A DNA stretch of 64,000 nt from an uncultured Clostridium sp. (GCA_900553365.1 USDL01000003.1:1-64000); one strand, 5' to 3'. Numbered from the stretch's first letter, positions 1 to 8,949 are shown. A program made the numbers and translations. Notes: generated by a model from the letters alone, not told the origin.

Positions 1-20
1 CATTTCGCTTCAACGCAAAT

Positions 21-65
21 CTACACGCAATATCTATTATACTGCGTGTAGTCTAATTTTGTCAA
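21..65 (-). promoter_or_regulatory. Promoter enclosed by a perfect operator dyad, firing out of the window
   Basis: On the minus strand TTGACA (60-65) and TATAAT (36-41) are separated by 18 bp. A perfect 9-bp inverted repeat, CTACACGCA (21-29) and TGCGTGTAG (43-51), brackets the -10 box with a 13-bp spacer, which is typical of a repressor operator. The controlled gene lies to the left; an ATG is complementary to bases 1-3, but I see no good ribosome binding site for it. It is not a CIRCE, NrdR or Bacillus LexA site by consensus. The regulator is unknown. Confidence 0.7.
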
Positions 66-105
66 TACTTTTGGTAAAAATTATGAAATTTTTATGTAAA
101 ATTTT

Positions 106-130
106 GAAGCTATGTTTCCATAGCTTCTTT
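106..130. terminator. Hairpin terminator after the rRNA methyltransferase gene
   Basis: A 9-bp stem GAAGCTATG/CATAGCTTC with loop TTTC lies immediately after the stop of the minus-strand methyltransferase gene. It is followed by a T-tract on the plus strand and by a weaker AAAATTTT on the minus strand. Confidence 0.6.
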
Positions 131-916
131 TTATTTTGAAATCTTCTGTCTTACATATTCATATAGCACTATTCCCGTTGCTACTGAGGCGTTTAGACTT
201 TCTGTTTTTCCAAGCATTGGAATTTTAATTTTTATGTCTGATAGTTCTTGTATTTCTTTTGATACACCATTTGCTTCATTTCCTATTACAATAACGGTTT
301 TGTTTAAATTTATATCATACAAGCTCTTATCTGTATCTAATGATGTAGAAATTACATTAAATTTATGTTTTTTTATCTCTTTTATTGTATCTTTTAGATT
401 TTCACTTTCAATTACATTTACTCTAAATATTGCTCCCATGGTTGAACGTACTACTTTTGAATTATATACATCTCCAGATTTTTTAGATACTATTATTTGG
501 CTTAGCCCTACACTATCTACTGTTCTTAGTATTGTTCCTAAATTTCCTGGGTCTTGTATATCATCTAAAACTACTATTATGTCTTCGTTAAAATTTATTT
601 GTTTTTCCTTGTTTTGTTTTTCTACTACTGCTAATATTCCTTGAGGATTTTTCACCTCTGTAATTGTATTAAATACTTTTTCATCTACATATATGCAGTC
701 AAGTTTTGCAACTTCATACATTGAGTTTTGATTTAGTGCTTCTTTATTGCAGTTATCACATACTATTATGGTTTTTACATTTTGTTTTTCTTCTATTGCC
801 TCATTTATAAGTTTTATTCCTTCTACTATATATTCTCCATATTCATCTCTATATTTCTTTTCTTTTAATTTACGTATGTGTTTTATTGTTTCATTATCTT
901 TACTGGTTATTAGCAT
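131..916 (-). CDS. TrmH/SpoU-family RNA 2'-O-methyltransferase
   Basis: 261-residue SPOUT-class methyltransferase that probably 2'-O-methylates a ribose in rRNA using AdoMet. The N-terminal ~100 residues match the substrate-binding lobe (SpoU_sub_bind type). The knotted catalytic domain carries the family motifs DPGNLGTILRTVD (about residues 120-133), IGNEANGVS (about 212-220) and the C-terminal LNASVATGIVLYEY (about 242-255). Its ATG directly abuts the mfd stop codon, so the two genes are translationally coupled and co-transcribed. Length is normal for the family. Whether it is an RlmB-like or YsgA-like enzyme cannot be decided from sequence alone, so no symbol is given. Confidence 0.9.
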   Translation of the reverse strand: MLITSKDNETIKHIRKLKEKKYRDEYGEYIVEGIKLINEAIEEKQNVKTIIVCDNCNKEALNQNSMYEVAKLDCIYVDEKVFNTITEVKNPQGILAVVEKQNKEKQINFNEDIIVVLDDIQDPGNLGTILRTVDSVGLSQIIVSKKSGDVYNSKVVRSTMGAIFRVNVIESENLKDTIKEIKKHKFNVISTSLDTDKSLYDINLNKTVIVIGNEANGVSKEIQELSDIKIKIPMLGKTESLNASVATGIVLYEYVRQKISK

Positions 917-3900
917 TTAATCAACCCTTTCATTTTTTAATAATTCCTCAATTTCCATAATTACATTGTCTTGCTTTTGTACCTTGTATGTTATGTAAGG
1001 TGTAATTCCTGTTGAGAATTTTATTTTATCTCCAAATTTGTGTATTAAATCTGTCATGTCTAAAGTGAATTTTTCTGGTTCAAAGTATAGTATTATATTA
1101 TTTTGCTTCTGAACAACCTTTATTATACCACTATTTTTGCACAATTCTTTTAATTTTGCAATTTTAATTAAATTGTTTACTTCATCTGGCATTTTTCCAA
1201 ATCTATCTGTTAAGTCTTCTTCTATATTTTTAAAGTCTTCCTCTGTTCTGCAAACAGCAATGTTTCTATAGCTTTCCATTTTCTGGTCTGTATTTTCTAT
1301 ATATGTATCTGGTATATATGTTGATACGTCTATATCTATTGTTACTTCTGGTTCTTCTTCAACTTTTATTCCTTTTTGTTCTTTTATTACTTCATCTAAG
1401 ATTTTACAGTATGTATCATATCCGACTTCATCTATATGACCATGCTGAATTTCTCCTAGCATACTTCCAGCACCTCTAATTTCCAAGTCTCTCATTGCTA
1501 TTTTGAAGCCTGAACCAAATTCTGTAAATTCTTTAATTGCTTTTAATCTTTTTTCTGCTACCTCTGTTATCATTTTGTCTCTTCTGTATGTTATATATGC
1601 ATACGCTTGTTTATCGCTTCTTCCAACTCTTCCACGTATTTGGTATAGCTGTGCTAGACCTAGTCTATCTGCATTTTCTACTATTATTGTGTTTGCATTT
1701 GGAATGTCTATTCCAGATTCAAGAATTGTTGTGCAAACTAGTACATCAATTTCTTTGTTTATAAATTGTTCCATTATGTCTTCTATTTCTCTTCCTGACA
1801 TTTGTCCATGTGCATAAGCAATTCTTGCGTTTGGAACTAATGCTGATATTTCATCTGCTTTTTTATCTATATTTTCAACATTGTTGTAAAGGTAAAATAT
1901 CTGTCCTTCTCTTTCTAGTTCTTTTGTTATTGCCTCTTTTACAACTTCTTCATCATATTCTAATACATAGGTTTGCACAGGCCTTCTATTTTGTGGTGGT
2001 TCATATAGGCAAGACATATCTCTTACTCCCACTATAGACATGTGAAGAGTTCTTGGTATTGGTGTTGCCGTCATTGTTAATACATCTATATTGTTTTTTA
2101 GTTTCTTTATTTTTTCCTTATGTTTTACACCAAATCTGTGCTCTTCATCTATTATTAACAATCCTAAGTTTTTGTATTCAATTTGGTCATTTAGTAATTT
2201 GTGTGTTCCTATTACTATATCAACTTCTCCTGTTTTTAAGCCTTGGATTACTTCTTTTTGTTTTGATGCTGGAACAAATCTATTTAATAATTCTATTCTT
2301 ATTGGATAATCTTTCATTCTTTCCTTAAATGATTCATATTGTTGACCTGCTAGAATTGTTGTTGGTGCTAAATATGCAACCTGTTTTTGGTCCATACATG
2401 CTTTAAATGCACCCCTCAAAGCAACCTCTGTTTTTCCATATCCAACGTCTCCACAAAGTAGCCTATCCATTGGTTTTTCGCTTTCCATGTCTTTTTTCAT
2501 TTCTTCTATGCTTCTTAATTGGTCATTTGTTTCAGTATAAGGAAATTTTTCTTCGAATTCTTTTTGCCATTCTGTATCTTTTGAGAACATGAATCCTTTT
2601 GCTTTTTCTCTTTTGGCATAAAGCTCTATTAAGTCTTTTGCAATTTCTTGTAAATTTGATTTTACTTTTGCTTTAGCTTTTGCCCACTCTTTGCTTCCTA
2701 GCTTATTAAGTCTTGGTATTCCATCTCCAGAACCTATATATTTTTTTACATTATCTAAGTTGCTTGTTGGAACATACAATACTCCATCATCTTTATATTT
2801 TATTTTTATATAGTCTTTTGTAGCTCCTGCTGCTGTAATAGTATTAATTCCAATAAATTGCCCTACTCCATTGTTTCTATGAACAATATAGTCTCCTACC
2901 TTTAGGTCAGAGAAAATTATTGTTTCTCCCTGTTTGAACTGTTCTGGTGCTCTTTTTCTTTTTCTAGGTATATTAAATAATTCTTCTATTGATATTACTA
3001 ATAAGTTAAAATCATAGCACTCAAAGCCCTCTGTAAGAGAGCCTTCTGTTATTATTAATTTTTCTAATTGTCTTGGATTATTTATTTTTTCTGCAAGTAA
3101 ATCTTTAGTTCTTTTTATATTGCTTTGAGCACCACAAAGAATGGCTATGGTTGTATTTTCTCCAAGCCCTTTTTGTACTTCCTTAAACAATAAATCCATT
3201 GAACTACGAAAAAAGTTAACCTCCCTATAGCTAAAGCTATATCCGTTTCTTTTTGCATGCATACTTTGTTTATCTACGAATCCAATGTCTTTATTTTCTA
3301 AATAAATTGTTTGGATATTTTTTATTTTATCTAGAAAATCTATATAGTCTCCTATTTTTTTTAGTAAGTCTGGTACATAACGATTTTTTTCCATTAAATT
3401 TTGTATTAATGAATTTGTATCTTTTACTATATTTTCAGACCTTGCTTTTAGTTTGCTAACTTCATCTAAAAAAATCAAATAATCATCTTTTATATATTCT
3501 ATAAATGTGCTGTTAGGGTTAGAATAAAATAAATCCCAGTATTTATCTATTTTTGTAGCATAATTTCCAGATAATATATCTTGTTTATCTTTTTCATCTT
3601 CTATATTTTGAGCTACCTCTTCTAGTGTTTTCTCTAACAAGAATTCATTTGCTGGGTAAATTTTTATTGTTTCTTTTTTATCTTTTGACCTTTGTGTATT
3701 TATATCAAATGTTCTAATAGAATCTATTTCGTCTCCCCATAGTTCTATACGTATGCCTTCTTTTTCAGATACTGCAACATCAATAATTCCGCCCCTTACA
3801 CTAAATTCAGCCTTGTTTTCTACTACTTCTTGTCTTTCATATCCAAGAGCTACAAGGGTTTTCTTTATATCCTCTAACTGAATTGTATCTCCAAGTTTAA

Positions 3901-4318
3901 GTTCTAAAATATTTTTGTATAATACTTCTTCTGGAATTATTTTTTGGCTTACAGCTTCTATTGTTGTTACAATAATTTTTGCTTTTTTGTTATAAATATC
4001 ATTTAAACAAGCAATTCTGCTATATGTTACGTCTTTACTTTCAGCTAAGTAATCATAAGCCATAATTTCTTTTTTAGGAAAGAAATTTATGTTACTCTCA
4101 AAATATTCTAGGTTTTTTATAATTTTTTTTGCTTGTAACTCGTTATATGTAATTATGCATATAGGTTTTTCTGCATAAAAGTAAGTGGAATAGGCAAAAT
4201 GCACCTTTCCACTATCTGTTAAACCAGAAAGCATAATTGGATTTGTATTATTTTTTACATTTGAAATATAATCACTAAACTTTTTAAAGTTGGGTAATAT
4301 TTTTACTATATCGTTCAT
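917..4318 (-). CDS. mfd: Transcription-repair coupling factor Mfd
   Basis: 1133 residues; removes RNA polymerase stalled at DNA lesions and recruits UvrA. In order: an N-terminal UvrB-like region (1-350), the RNA-polymerase-interacting CarD-like domain (about 470-530, KVGDYIVHRNNGVGQF), the translocase with Walker A GDVGYGKTEVALRG and DEEH box (about 590-900, also TMTATPIPRT and QIRGRVGRS), and the C-terminal TRCF domain. A TTG lies one codon upstream, but ATG at 4316-4318 is preferred because GAGGAG lies 6 bases upstream of it. No in-frame CGG codon was found across 1133 codons. The methyltransferase gene follows without a gap. Confidence 0.97.
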   Translation of the reverse strand: MNDIVKILPNFKKFSDYISNVKNNTNPIMLSGLTDSGKVHFAYSTYFYAEKPICIITYNELQAKKIIKNLEYFESNINFFPKKEIMAYDYLAESKDVTYSRIACLNDIYNKKAKIIVTTIEAVSQKIIPEEVLYKNILELKLGDTIQLEDIKKTLVALGYERQEVVENKAEFSVRGGIIDVAVSEKEGIRIELWGDEIDSIRTFDINTQRSKDKKETIKIYPANEFLLEKTLEEVAQNIEDEKDKQDILSGNYATKIDKYWDLFYSNPNSTFIEYIKDDYLIFLDEVSKLKARSENIVKDTNSLIQNLMEKNRYVPDLLKKIGDYIDFLDKIKNIQTIYLENKDIGFVDKQSMHAKRNGYSFSYREVNFFRSSMDLLFKEVQKGLGENTTIAILCGAQSNIKRTKDLLAEKINNPRQLEKLIITEGSLTEGFECYDFNLLVISIEELFNIPRKRKRAPEQFKQGETIIFSDLKVGDYIVHRNNGVGQFIGINTITAAGATKDYIKIKYKDDGVLYVPTSNLDNVKKYIGSGDGIPRLNKLGSKEWAKAKAKVKSNLQEIAKDLIELYAKREKAKGFMFSKDTEWQKEFEEKFPYTETNDQLRSIEEMKKDMESEKPMDRLLCGDVGYGKTEVALRGAFKACMDQKQVAYLAPTTILAGQQYESFKERMKDYPIRIELLNRFVPASKQKEVIQGLKTGEVDIVIGTHKLLNDQIEYKNLGLLIIDEEHRFGVKHKEKIKKLKNNIDVLTMTATPIPRTLHMSIVGVRDMSCLYEPPQNRRPVQTYVLEYDEEVVKEAITKELEREGQIFYLYNNVENIDKKADEISALVPNARIAYAHGQMSGREIEDIMEQFINKEIDVLVCTTILESGIDIPNANTIIVENADRLGLAQLYQIRGRVGRSDKQAYAYITYRRDKMITEVAEKRLKAIKEFTEFGSGFKIAMRDLEIRGAGSMLGEIQHGHIDEVGYDTYCKILDEVIKEQKGIKVEEEPEVTIDIDVSTYIPDTYIENTDQKMESYRNIAVCRTEEDFKNIEEDLTDRFGKMPDEVNNLIKIAKLKELCKNSGIIKVVQKQNNIILYFEPEKFTLDMTDLIHKFGDKIKFSTGITPYITYKVQKQDNVIMEIEELLKNERVD

Positions 4319-4403
4319 CAAGTTCTCCTCTTTTTTAAAAAATCATTTAATTATTATATCACAAAATGGCTGTAAATGGAAGGGCTCAATGCAGGTAAGC
4401 TAC

Positions 4404-4432
4404 AAAAAAGTCCCATGAATTTGGGACTTTTC
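4404..4432 (-). terminator. Rho-independent terminator of the acyltransferase-fold gene
   Basis: Stem AGTCCCA/TGGGACT (4409-4415, 4422-4428) with a 6-base loop, followed on the minus strand by TTTTTTG. It lies 2 bases beyond the stop of the 4435-5286 gene. Confidence 0.85.
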
Positions 4433-4434
4433 TT

Positions 4435-5286
4435 TTAATCTACATCTTGTTTAAATTCTGGTTTTGTTTCTAGTAGTTCTGGTTTTCTTAAATATCTAAA
4501 TAGTGTTTTGAAGGAGTTTGCATAATAGTATCCATCACAAATTCTCTCATCTCCTACAAATGCAAGTGTTATACACTTTTCTTCTTTTATTTCTTCATCT
4601 TCATATATGTAACTTTTTTTCTTTTTTCCCATTGAAAAGAACATACTTGTTGTTCCAAAGTTATATAAGTGATGATATATTGTGTCAATTCCAAGTGAAC
4701 CTACATTTGTTAAAAATACACTTGTATGAAATGGGCTTGCTTTTATTACTGCCTTAGGTAATAGTCCATGTCTATCTAAAAATTTTAAGAATTTTACAGC
4801 AACTCTAATAAAACCTGTTGGTATTAAGCTAAGTGTTTTAGCTAATTTATCTGTTTCGTTATTTGTTTCAATTTCCCTATTTTGTTCAATTATATCATCT
4901 AGTTTCTTTTTTACCTCAAAAATGTTTTCTGTACCTTGAAATTCAGTTTTAGTTGTTGTTTCTACTCCATCATCTGTAAGATTCTTTTTAATTGCAAGAG
5001 ATACATATATTTTATTTCTTGCATAAGTTGTACCATTCATAACAAATCTATTTAATCGTGGTCTTTCAGCAATTACTCTTACTATTGCTGCATAGATAAT
5101 ATGCATATAACCAATTTTTATTCCTTCTTTTGCTTTATTATCTATATACTCATCTAAGTATTTTATTGGAATATCTTGCTTATATAGTACTTGTGAATCA
5201 TTCCTTTCTAGCATTACACTAGGTATTACCTTGAAAAATGCTGGTAAATTTTTAATTTTTCTTCCATCGCTTCTGTGTCCAAACAT
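4435..5286 (-). CDS. 2-oxoacid dehydrogenase E2-like (CAT-fold) protein without the catalytic histidine
   Basis: 283 residues covering only a chloramphenicol-acetyltransferase-type fold as in dihydrolipoamide acyltransferase catalytic domains, with no lipoyl or peripheral-subunit-binding domain. The C-terminal signature reads DERICDGYYYANSF where E2 enzymes have D-H-R-x-x-D-G, so the catalytic His is replaced by Glu. The Asp-Gly is kept. This form occurs in stand-alone clostridial proteins of unknown substrate (family knowledge), so acyl transfer is uncertain. It is a single-gene transcript with its own promoter, a dyad operator and a terminator. GGAGG lies about 13 bases upstream of the ATG, rather far. 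Confidence 0.75.
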   Translation of the reverse strand: MFGHRSDGRKIKNLPAFFKVIPSVMLERNDSQVLYKQDIPIKYLDEYIDNKAKEGIKIGYMHIIYAAIVRVIAERPRLNRFVMNGTTYARNKIYVSLAIKKNLTDDGVETTTKTEFQGTENIFEVKKKLDDIIEQNREIETNNETDKLAKTLSLIPTGFIRVAVKFLKFLDRHGLLPKAVIKASPFHTSVFLTNVGSLGIDTIYHHLYNFGTTSMFFSMGKKKKSYIYEDEEIKEEKCITLAFVGDERICDGYYYANSFKTLFRYLRKPELLETKPEFKQDVD

Positions 5287-5304
5287 ATAAATATCTTCCC
5301 CTCC

Positions 5305-5361
5305 ATGTGCTAAATGCTATTAGCACATATATATTCTATATTTAATGTCGCAAAAAGTCAA
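5305..5361 (-). promoter_or_regulatory. Promoter and overlapping dyad operator of the E2-like gene
   Basis: Minus-strand TTGACT (5356-5361), 17-bp spacer, TAGAAT (5333-5338). The 8-bp inverted repeat ATGTGCTA/TAGCACAT (5305-5312, 5321-5328) covers the expected transcription start and touches the ribosome binding site, a typical repressor position. Confidence 0.7.
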
Positions 5362-5379
5362 TATAAGGAGGAGAATTTT

Positions 5380-6084
5380 CTAAAACATGTCATCTGCATT
5401 GTTATTGTTTACTTTCATGTATACACTTAAATTATCATCTTGATCACAGGTTGCAAGGAATATTTTTTCTATATTTTTTATGCCTTGCTTTTTGGTTTGT
5501 TTTTCTAGCCAGTCCATATCTTTTCCCAGTATTTTTAGATTTTCTTCAAGCACAATTCCATCTAGTACAACATTTAAAACTAATTTTTCTTGTTTTAATT
5601 TTAAGTTTAAATCATCTGGTGCTAATGGCTTTGAACCTTGTTTTGGTAAAAAACTTATTTTTCCATTTGATTCTAATATGGCTGTTTGTATTTGGCTTAT
5701 ATTAAAATATCCATTTGTTCTACATTGCATTAAAAATTCATTCAAATCCAATTTTCCCTTTTTGAAATTGTTTCTATATAGTTTTCCATTATCTAATAAT
5801 ATTAAAGTTCTTCCATCTATTACTCTTCTGGCTTTTAGATTGTGGTTAGATATGCTTGATATTATTATTGTTACAACAGCATATACTATCATGGCTGTTA
5901 GTGGCTGAATAAAGCTACTTTCTAGAGCAGTAGACATTTCTGCTGCTATTGAACCTATTGTTATACCTATTACATAATCAAACATATTTAGCTGCGACAT
6001 TTCTTTGTTTCCCATTATTTTAGTTAAGACAAATAAAGTTAATATTGAGCCTAATGATAGCCAAATGATTTTTACAAATTCCAT
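5380..6084 (-). CDS. DUF421 (YetF/YrbG-family) membrane protein
   Basis: 234 residues. Three N-terminal membrane segments (about residues 4-85) are followed by the soluble DUF421 domain with the characteristic RRVIDGRTLILLDNGK and SFLPKQGSKPL stretches. Family members such as YetF are about 230 residues and occur in spore formers; their biochemical role is not established. A GTG at 6102 also opens the frame, but GAAGGG precedes the ATG at 6084 at a suitable distance and that start matches family length. It is preceded by degenerate RHS sequence, so its promoter region has been rearranged. Confidence 0.85.
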   Translation of the reverse strand: MEFVKIIWLSLGSILTLFVLTKIMGNKEMSQLNMFDYVIGITIGSIAAEMSTALESSFIQPLTAMIVYAVVTIIISSISNHNLKARRVIDGRTLILLDNGKLYRNNFKKGKLDLNEFLMQCRTNGYFNISQIQTAILESNGKISFLPKQGSKPLAPDDLNLKLKQEKLVLNVVLDGIVLEENLKILGKDMDWLEKQTKKQGIKNIEKIFLATCDQDDNLSVYMKVNNNNADDMF

Positions 6085-6151
6085 ACTAAATTTTCCCTTC
6101 ACGATTCACATTTAAGAACAGTATTTGTAAAATCCCAGCAATTATTCTACT

Positions 6152-6236
6152 TATTATATCTCCTTGTAGGTTTTTGATATACCAATATTCTGTTCCGTTG
6201 TAGTTTATTCCTACTATGCTTTCTGTTTCGTCATAT
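6152..6236 (-). pseudogene. Remnant of an RHS core segment
   Basis: Read on the minus strand this gives Y-D-E-T-E-S-I-V-G-I-N-Y-N-G-T-E-Y-W-Y-I followed by K-N-L-Q-G-D-I-I. This is clearly homologous to the RHS core upstream part of module 2 (8811-8900), which reads NNTQYYYIKNLQGDIIG. Homology stops abruptly after GDII and no start codon exists. It is the downstream scar of the RHS array. Confidence 0.75.
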
Positions 6237-6291
6237 TAGAAATAAATAGTTTATTGAAAAAATCTCTGTCCCCAATGGCACCCCCATGGTA

Positions 6292-6744
6292 TCAATCACT
6301 ATACGCAGAAAAATCTTTACGTTTAATATTATTTTCCGTTATGTAGTTGAGACCAGTAAATTTGCTTTTTAAAGCATTTTCATATATGATTTTTAATATA
6401 TCTTCACTTTTTGAATATACTTCAACGAAAACATTATCAGTTATAAATAGTATAAGAATGCACGAACTATTTAAAAAATCTGAATAATTTCTTATTACAA
6501 TTTTATCTTCTGTTTCATATAATTTTATATTCGCAAACACTGTGTAATATTTTTCTTGAGAAATTATATTTTTAAAATCATGATTTGAGTATTTATCCAT
6601 CTCAAATAAATTAGTTACTCCATCTATATAAGCTTCAGTCTCTTCGATTTTCCATATGTAATTTGTAGAATCAACTTTATCAAAAATTTGTTTTAAATAA
6701 TTTCCGAATTCATTTGGTATTTTAAATTCTATTCCTTTATTCAT
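6292..6744 (-). CDS. DUF2691-like putative immunity protein of RHS module 1
   Basis: 150 residues, starting MNKGIEFKIPNEFGNYLKQI, which resembles the N-terminus of DUF2691 proteins of Bacilli and Clostridia (family assignment from memory). The start at 6744 is chosen because AAAGGAGAAGATTTT precedes it; the longer open frame begins inside the preceding toxin-module gene. It begins 20 bases after the stop of RHS module 1, the usual place of an immunity gene for a polymorphic toxin. No signal peptide, so probably cytoplasmic. The neutralised toxin activity is not known. Confidence 0.65.
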   Translation of the reverse strand: MNKGIEFKIPNEFGNYLKQIFDKVDSTNYIWKIEETEAYIDGVTNLFEMDKYSNHDFKNIISQEKYYTVFANIKLYETEDKIVIRNYSDFLNSSCILILFITDNVFVEVYSKSEDILKIIYENALKSKFTGLNYITENNIKRKDFSAYSD

Positions 6745-7334
6745 AAAATCTTCTCCTTTTACATTTATGGTGCTACTACATTTGCTGGAATTGTCCACCA
6801 TAAAGCAGGAAATAATGACGGTATCATTCTTATTCCTCTATATAATAGATATCCTCCAAATCCAATCCCTACTCCTGTTCCAAGTGCAACTCCAATATTT
6901 TCAAAGTTATGAGCTTTCCCTCTGTTAGGTACTCCATTGTTATCCCATTCCCAGTCATGCTCGTGAGGATTCTTCAATTCAGGATGACGACTCGGATGAC
7001 TGTAGTCAGTATCTTTTGTAGCTCTTCCATCTGGTCCATAAGCACGTGTATCTCCATTGGGCTTTTTTACGGTTGAATTTGGCTCACCTGTTAGAGGTAA
7101 ATTTCCATGACCATTATTGCTTGATGATAGTACAACATTATTTTTTTGTGCTATAGCATTAACAACTTCTGCTGTCTTTTTTACAATATTAGTTACAAAA
7201 TTAGCTGTAGCATTTTTTAATACACTTACCCAACTATCTCCTAATAAATCCATTCTATTTACAGTATTGTTTTCACAGTATACATACATATTATGCGCAA
7301 GTAGTCCTTGTCCCGTTGATATCATTCCGTCCGC

Positions 7335-7557
7335 ATTTATAAACCTTCCCCATTCTGGGTTGTAGTATCTTGAATTTAAGTAATATAGCCCTGTTTCAGC
7401 ATCATATCTATAACTCCTATATCTATAGGGATTTATTAACCCGATATTTGTTGTATCTGTTATTTCATTTCTGTTTGCGTCTTTAATTGATATTAATTTT
7501 CCCCAACTGTCATATGTATATGATACTACTTGAGTTAGGTTATTGTCAAGTATGCCT
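7335..7557 (-). repeat. 223-bp RHS core repeat, copy 1
   Basis: Same length as copies 2 and 3 (8588-8810, 10554-10776) but differing at roughly a dozen positions. It encodes the SYTYDSWGKL ... NPEWGRFIN part of the RHS core and is a probable recombination substrate for tip exchange. Confidence 0.9.
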
Positions 7558-7589
7558 ATTGTATCTCCTTGTATACTTTTTATAGTTAT

Positions 7590-7626
7590 AATAAAGCAGG
7601 GACAAATAACTTGTCGTTGCTTTATT
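7590..7626 (-). terminator. Hairpin after immunity gene 2
   Basis: Two stacked stems, AATAAAGCA/TGCTTTATT (7590-7598, 7618-7626) and GACAA/TTGTC inside it, begin 3 bases after the stop of the 7629 gene. The downstream T-richness on the minus strand is moderate (TTTATTATAAC). It also marks the exact upstream border of RHS module 1. Confidence 0.65.
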
Positions 7627-7628
7627 AG

Positions 7629-8012
7629 CTAATTATTTATTGTTTTTTCTATTCTTAGTCCTCTAGATAGAATCCAGCCACACATTCCATAAGAGGATTG
7701 TAAAATATAGTATTTGTATTTTTGTGCTTCTATAGTGCTATTTAATTTTTCAATGCTATTGTATACTATCGGCCATCCATAATCTCTTTTTAATAATTCA
7801 ATGTTGTCATTAATAAATTCTGTTCCTCTCCTTTCTTCTATATCCAGAATAATACTGTTTTTTTGCTGTTCTTCAAAAGCACATGTTAGCATATCTTCAA
7901 ATATTATATCTATTCTTGCCCCGTCTTCGTTTATCGTATTGATAATTATTTTACTGTTTTCAAAATCAACAGAATATTTTATTATTATATTATCGTGTAT
8001 ATTTTCTAACAT
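7629..8012 (-). CDS. Putative immunity protein of RHS module 2
   Basis: 127 residues, not recognised as a named family. Acidic, cytoplasmic-looking, with a conserved-looking C-terminal YYILQSSYGMCGWILSRGL. AAAGGAGGAAGTTGAA precedes the ATG and overlaps the end of the toxin-module frame that stops at 8027. Position directly behind an RHS tip and in front of a hairpin argues for an immunity role (inference). It is unrelated in sequence to the immunity-like protein of module 1, although the two tips share a domain. Confidence 0.6.
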   Translation of the reverse strand: MLENIHDNIIIKYSVDFENSKIIINTINEDGARIDIIFEDMLTCAFEEQQKNSIILDIEERRGTEFINDNIELLKRDYGWPIVYNSIEKLNSTIEAQKYKYYILQSSYGMCGWILSRGLRIEKTINN

Positions 8013-8026
8013 TTCAACTTCCTCCT

Positions 8027-8908
8027 TTATGGTATTATTGCATTAGGGATTATTGTTAGAGGGCAAAGCAATGAAGGAATCATTCTTATTAGCCTATAAG
8101 TAATATAAGCTGTACCTCCAATAATTAACCCTTGGGTAATTTCTTTTGCTGTCTCTTTTGGTTTCTGTCTTGGTGGAGTTTTATTCCAATCCCATTCGTG
8201 ATCATGGGGGAATTGATGTTTCCCTGAATGATTATAATCTGTATCTCTAGTTGCTCTTCCATCAGGTCCATAATATCTTCTTTGTTTTACTGTTCCATCT
8301 GGATTTAGTAATTCTTTAGTTGAATTAGGTGTTCCAGTTTTCGGCAAATTCTCTGCAAATCTGATGTTTTTACGCATATTATCTTTAATTATTAATTTTT
8401 TTATTGTACTATTTGCAAAATTACTGAATTTCACTGGAGTTAAAGCATTTGTTGCTACATATGCAATTGCTATAGCTAATATTGGAAGCTTGCCATCAGG
8501 ATCACACATATTTATACAGTTATTATTGCAATAAACATACATATTATGCCCTAATATCTCATATCCACTACTCATAGTTCCATCCGCATTTATAAACCTT
8601 CCCCATTCTGGGTTATAGTATCTTGAATTCAAGTAATATAGCCCTGTTTCGGTATCGTATCTATAACTTCTATATCTATATGGATTTATTAGCACTATAT
8701 TTGTTGTATCTGTTATTTCATTTCTGTTTGCGTCTTTAATTGATATTAATTTTCCCCAACTGTCATATGTATATGATACTACTTGCGTTAAGTTATTGTC
8801 AAGTATTCCTATTATATCTCCTTGTAGGTTTTTGATATAGTAATATTGAGTATTGTTATATTTTAGTCCTATGATATTTCCTGACTCATCGTGCTTTCTT
8901 AATAACAA
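8027..8908 (-). CDS. Orphan RHS C-terminal toxin module 2
   Basis: 293 residues from a TTG at 8908 that lacks a ribosome binding site, so probably not translated on its own. It has the longest RHS core piece here (NNTQYYYIKNLQGDIIGILD, then NPEWGRFINADG, then HNMYVYCNNNCINMCDPDG). The tip has a His/Asp-rich block (YGPDGRATRDTDYNHSGKH, PHDHEWDWN), then a membrane-like segment ending IRMIPSLLCP, homologous to module 1. RHS tips of this type are released toxin domains in polymorphic toxin systems; the enzymatic activity of this one is not recognised. Confidence 0.7.
   Translation of the reverse strand: MLLRKHDESGNIIGLKYNNTQYYYIKNLQGDIIGILDNNLTQVVSYTYDSWGKLISIKDANRNEITDTTNIVLINPYRYRSYRYDTETGLYYLNSRYYNPEWGRFINADGTMSSGYEILGHNMYVYCNNNCINMCDPDGKLPILAIAIAYVATNALTPVKFSNFANSTIKKLIIKDNMRKNIRFAENLPKTGTPNSTKELLNPDGTVKQRRYYGPDGRATRDTDYNHSGKHQFPHDHEWDWNKTPPRQKPKETAKEITQGLIIGGTAYITYRLIRMIPSLLCPLTIIPNAIIP
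8588..8810 (-). repeat. 223-bp RHS core repeat, copy 2
   Basis: By eye identical base for base to copy 3 (10554-10776), which indicates recent duplication or gene conversion within the array. Confidence 0.9.
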
Positions 8909-8945
8909 AAGCTTACAAGAGCATATACGTAATCTTGTAGCTTTT
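8907..8945 (-). terminator. Hairpin between the 8950 gene and RHS module 2
   Basis: Imperfect inverted repeat AAAAGCTTACAAG (8907-8919) with CTTGTAGCTTTT (8934-8945), one bulged base. It lies 4 bases after the stop of the 8950 gene and at the left end of the next RHS module, matching the hairpin placement at 7590. Confidence 0.6.
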
Positions 8946-8949
8946 AACT

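Larger units (their letters stand above)
6765..7628 (-). pseudogene. Orphan RHS C-terminal toxin module 1 (no start codon)
   Basis: The frame is open from 7628 to the stop at 6765, but the first possible start codon lies after the RHS core (7325). It encodes the end of an RHS core (SYTYDSWGKL, then YRYRSYRYDAETGLYYLNSR and NPEWGRFINADG), then a variable tip. The tip contains GPDGRATKDTDYSHP and PHEHDWEW, a His/Asp-rich block shared with module 2, and ends with a membrane-like segment and IRMIPSLFP. It is silent unless recombined onto a full-length RHS gene, which is not in this window. An immunity-like gene follows directly. Confidence 0.75.
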
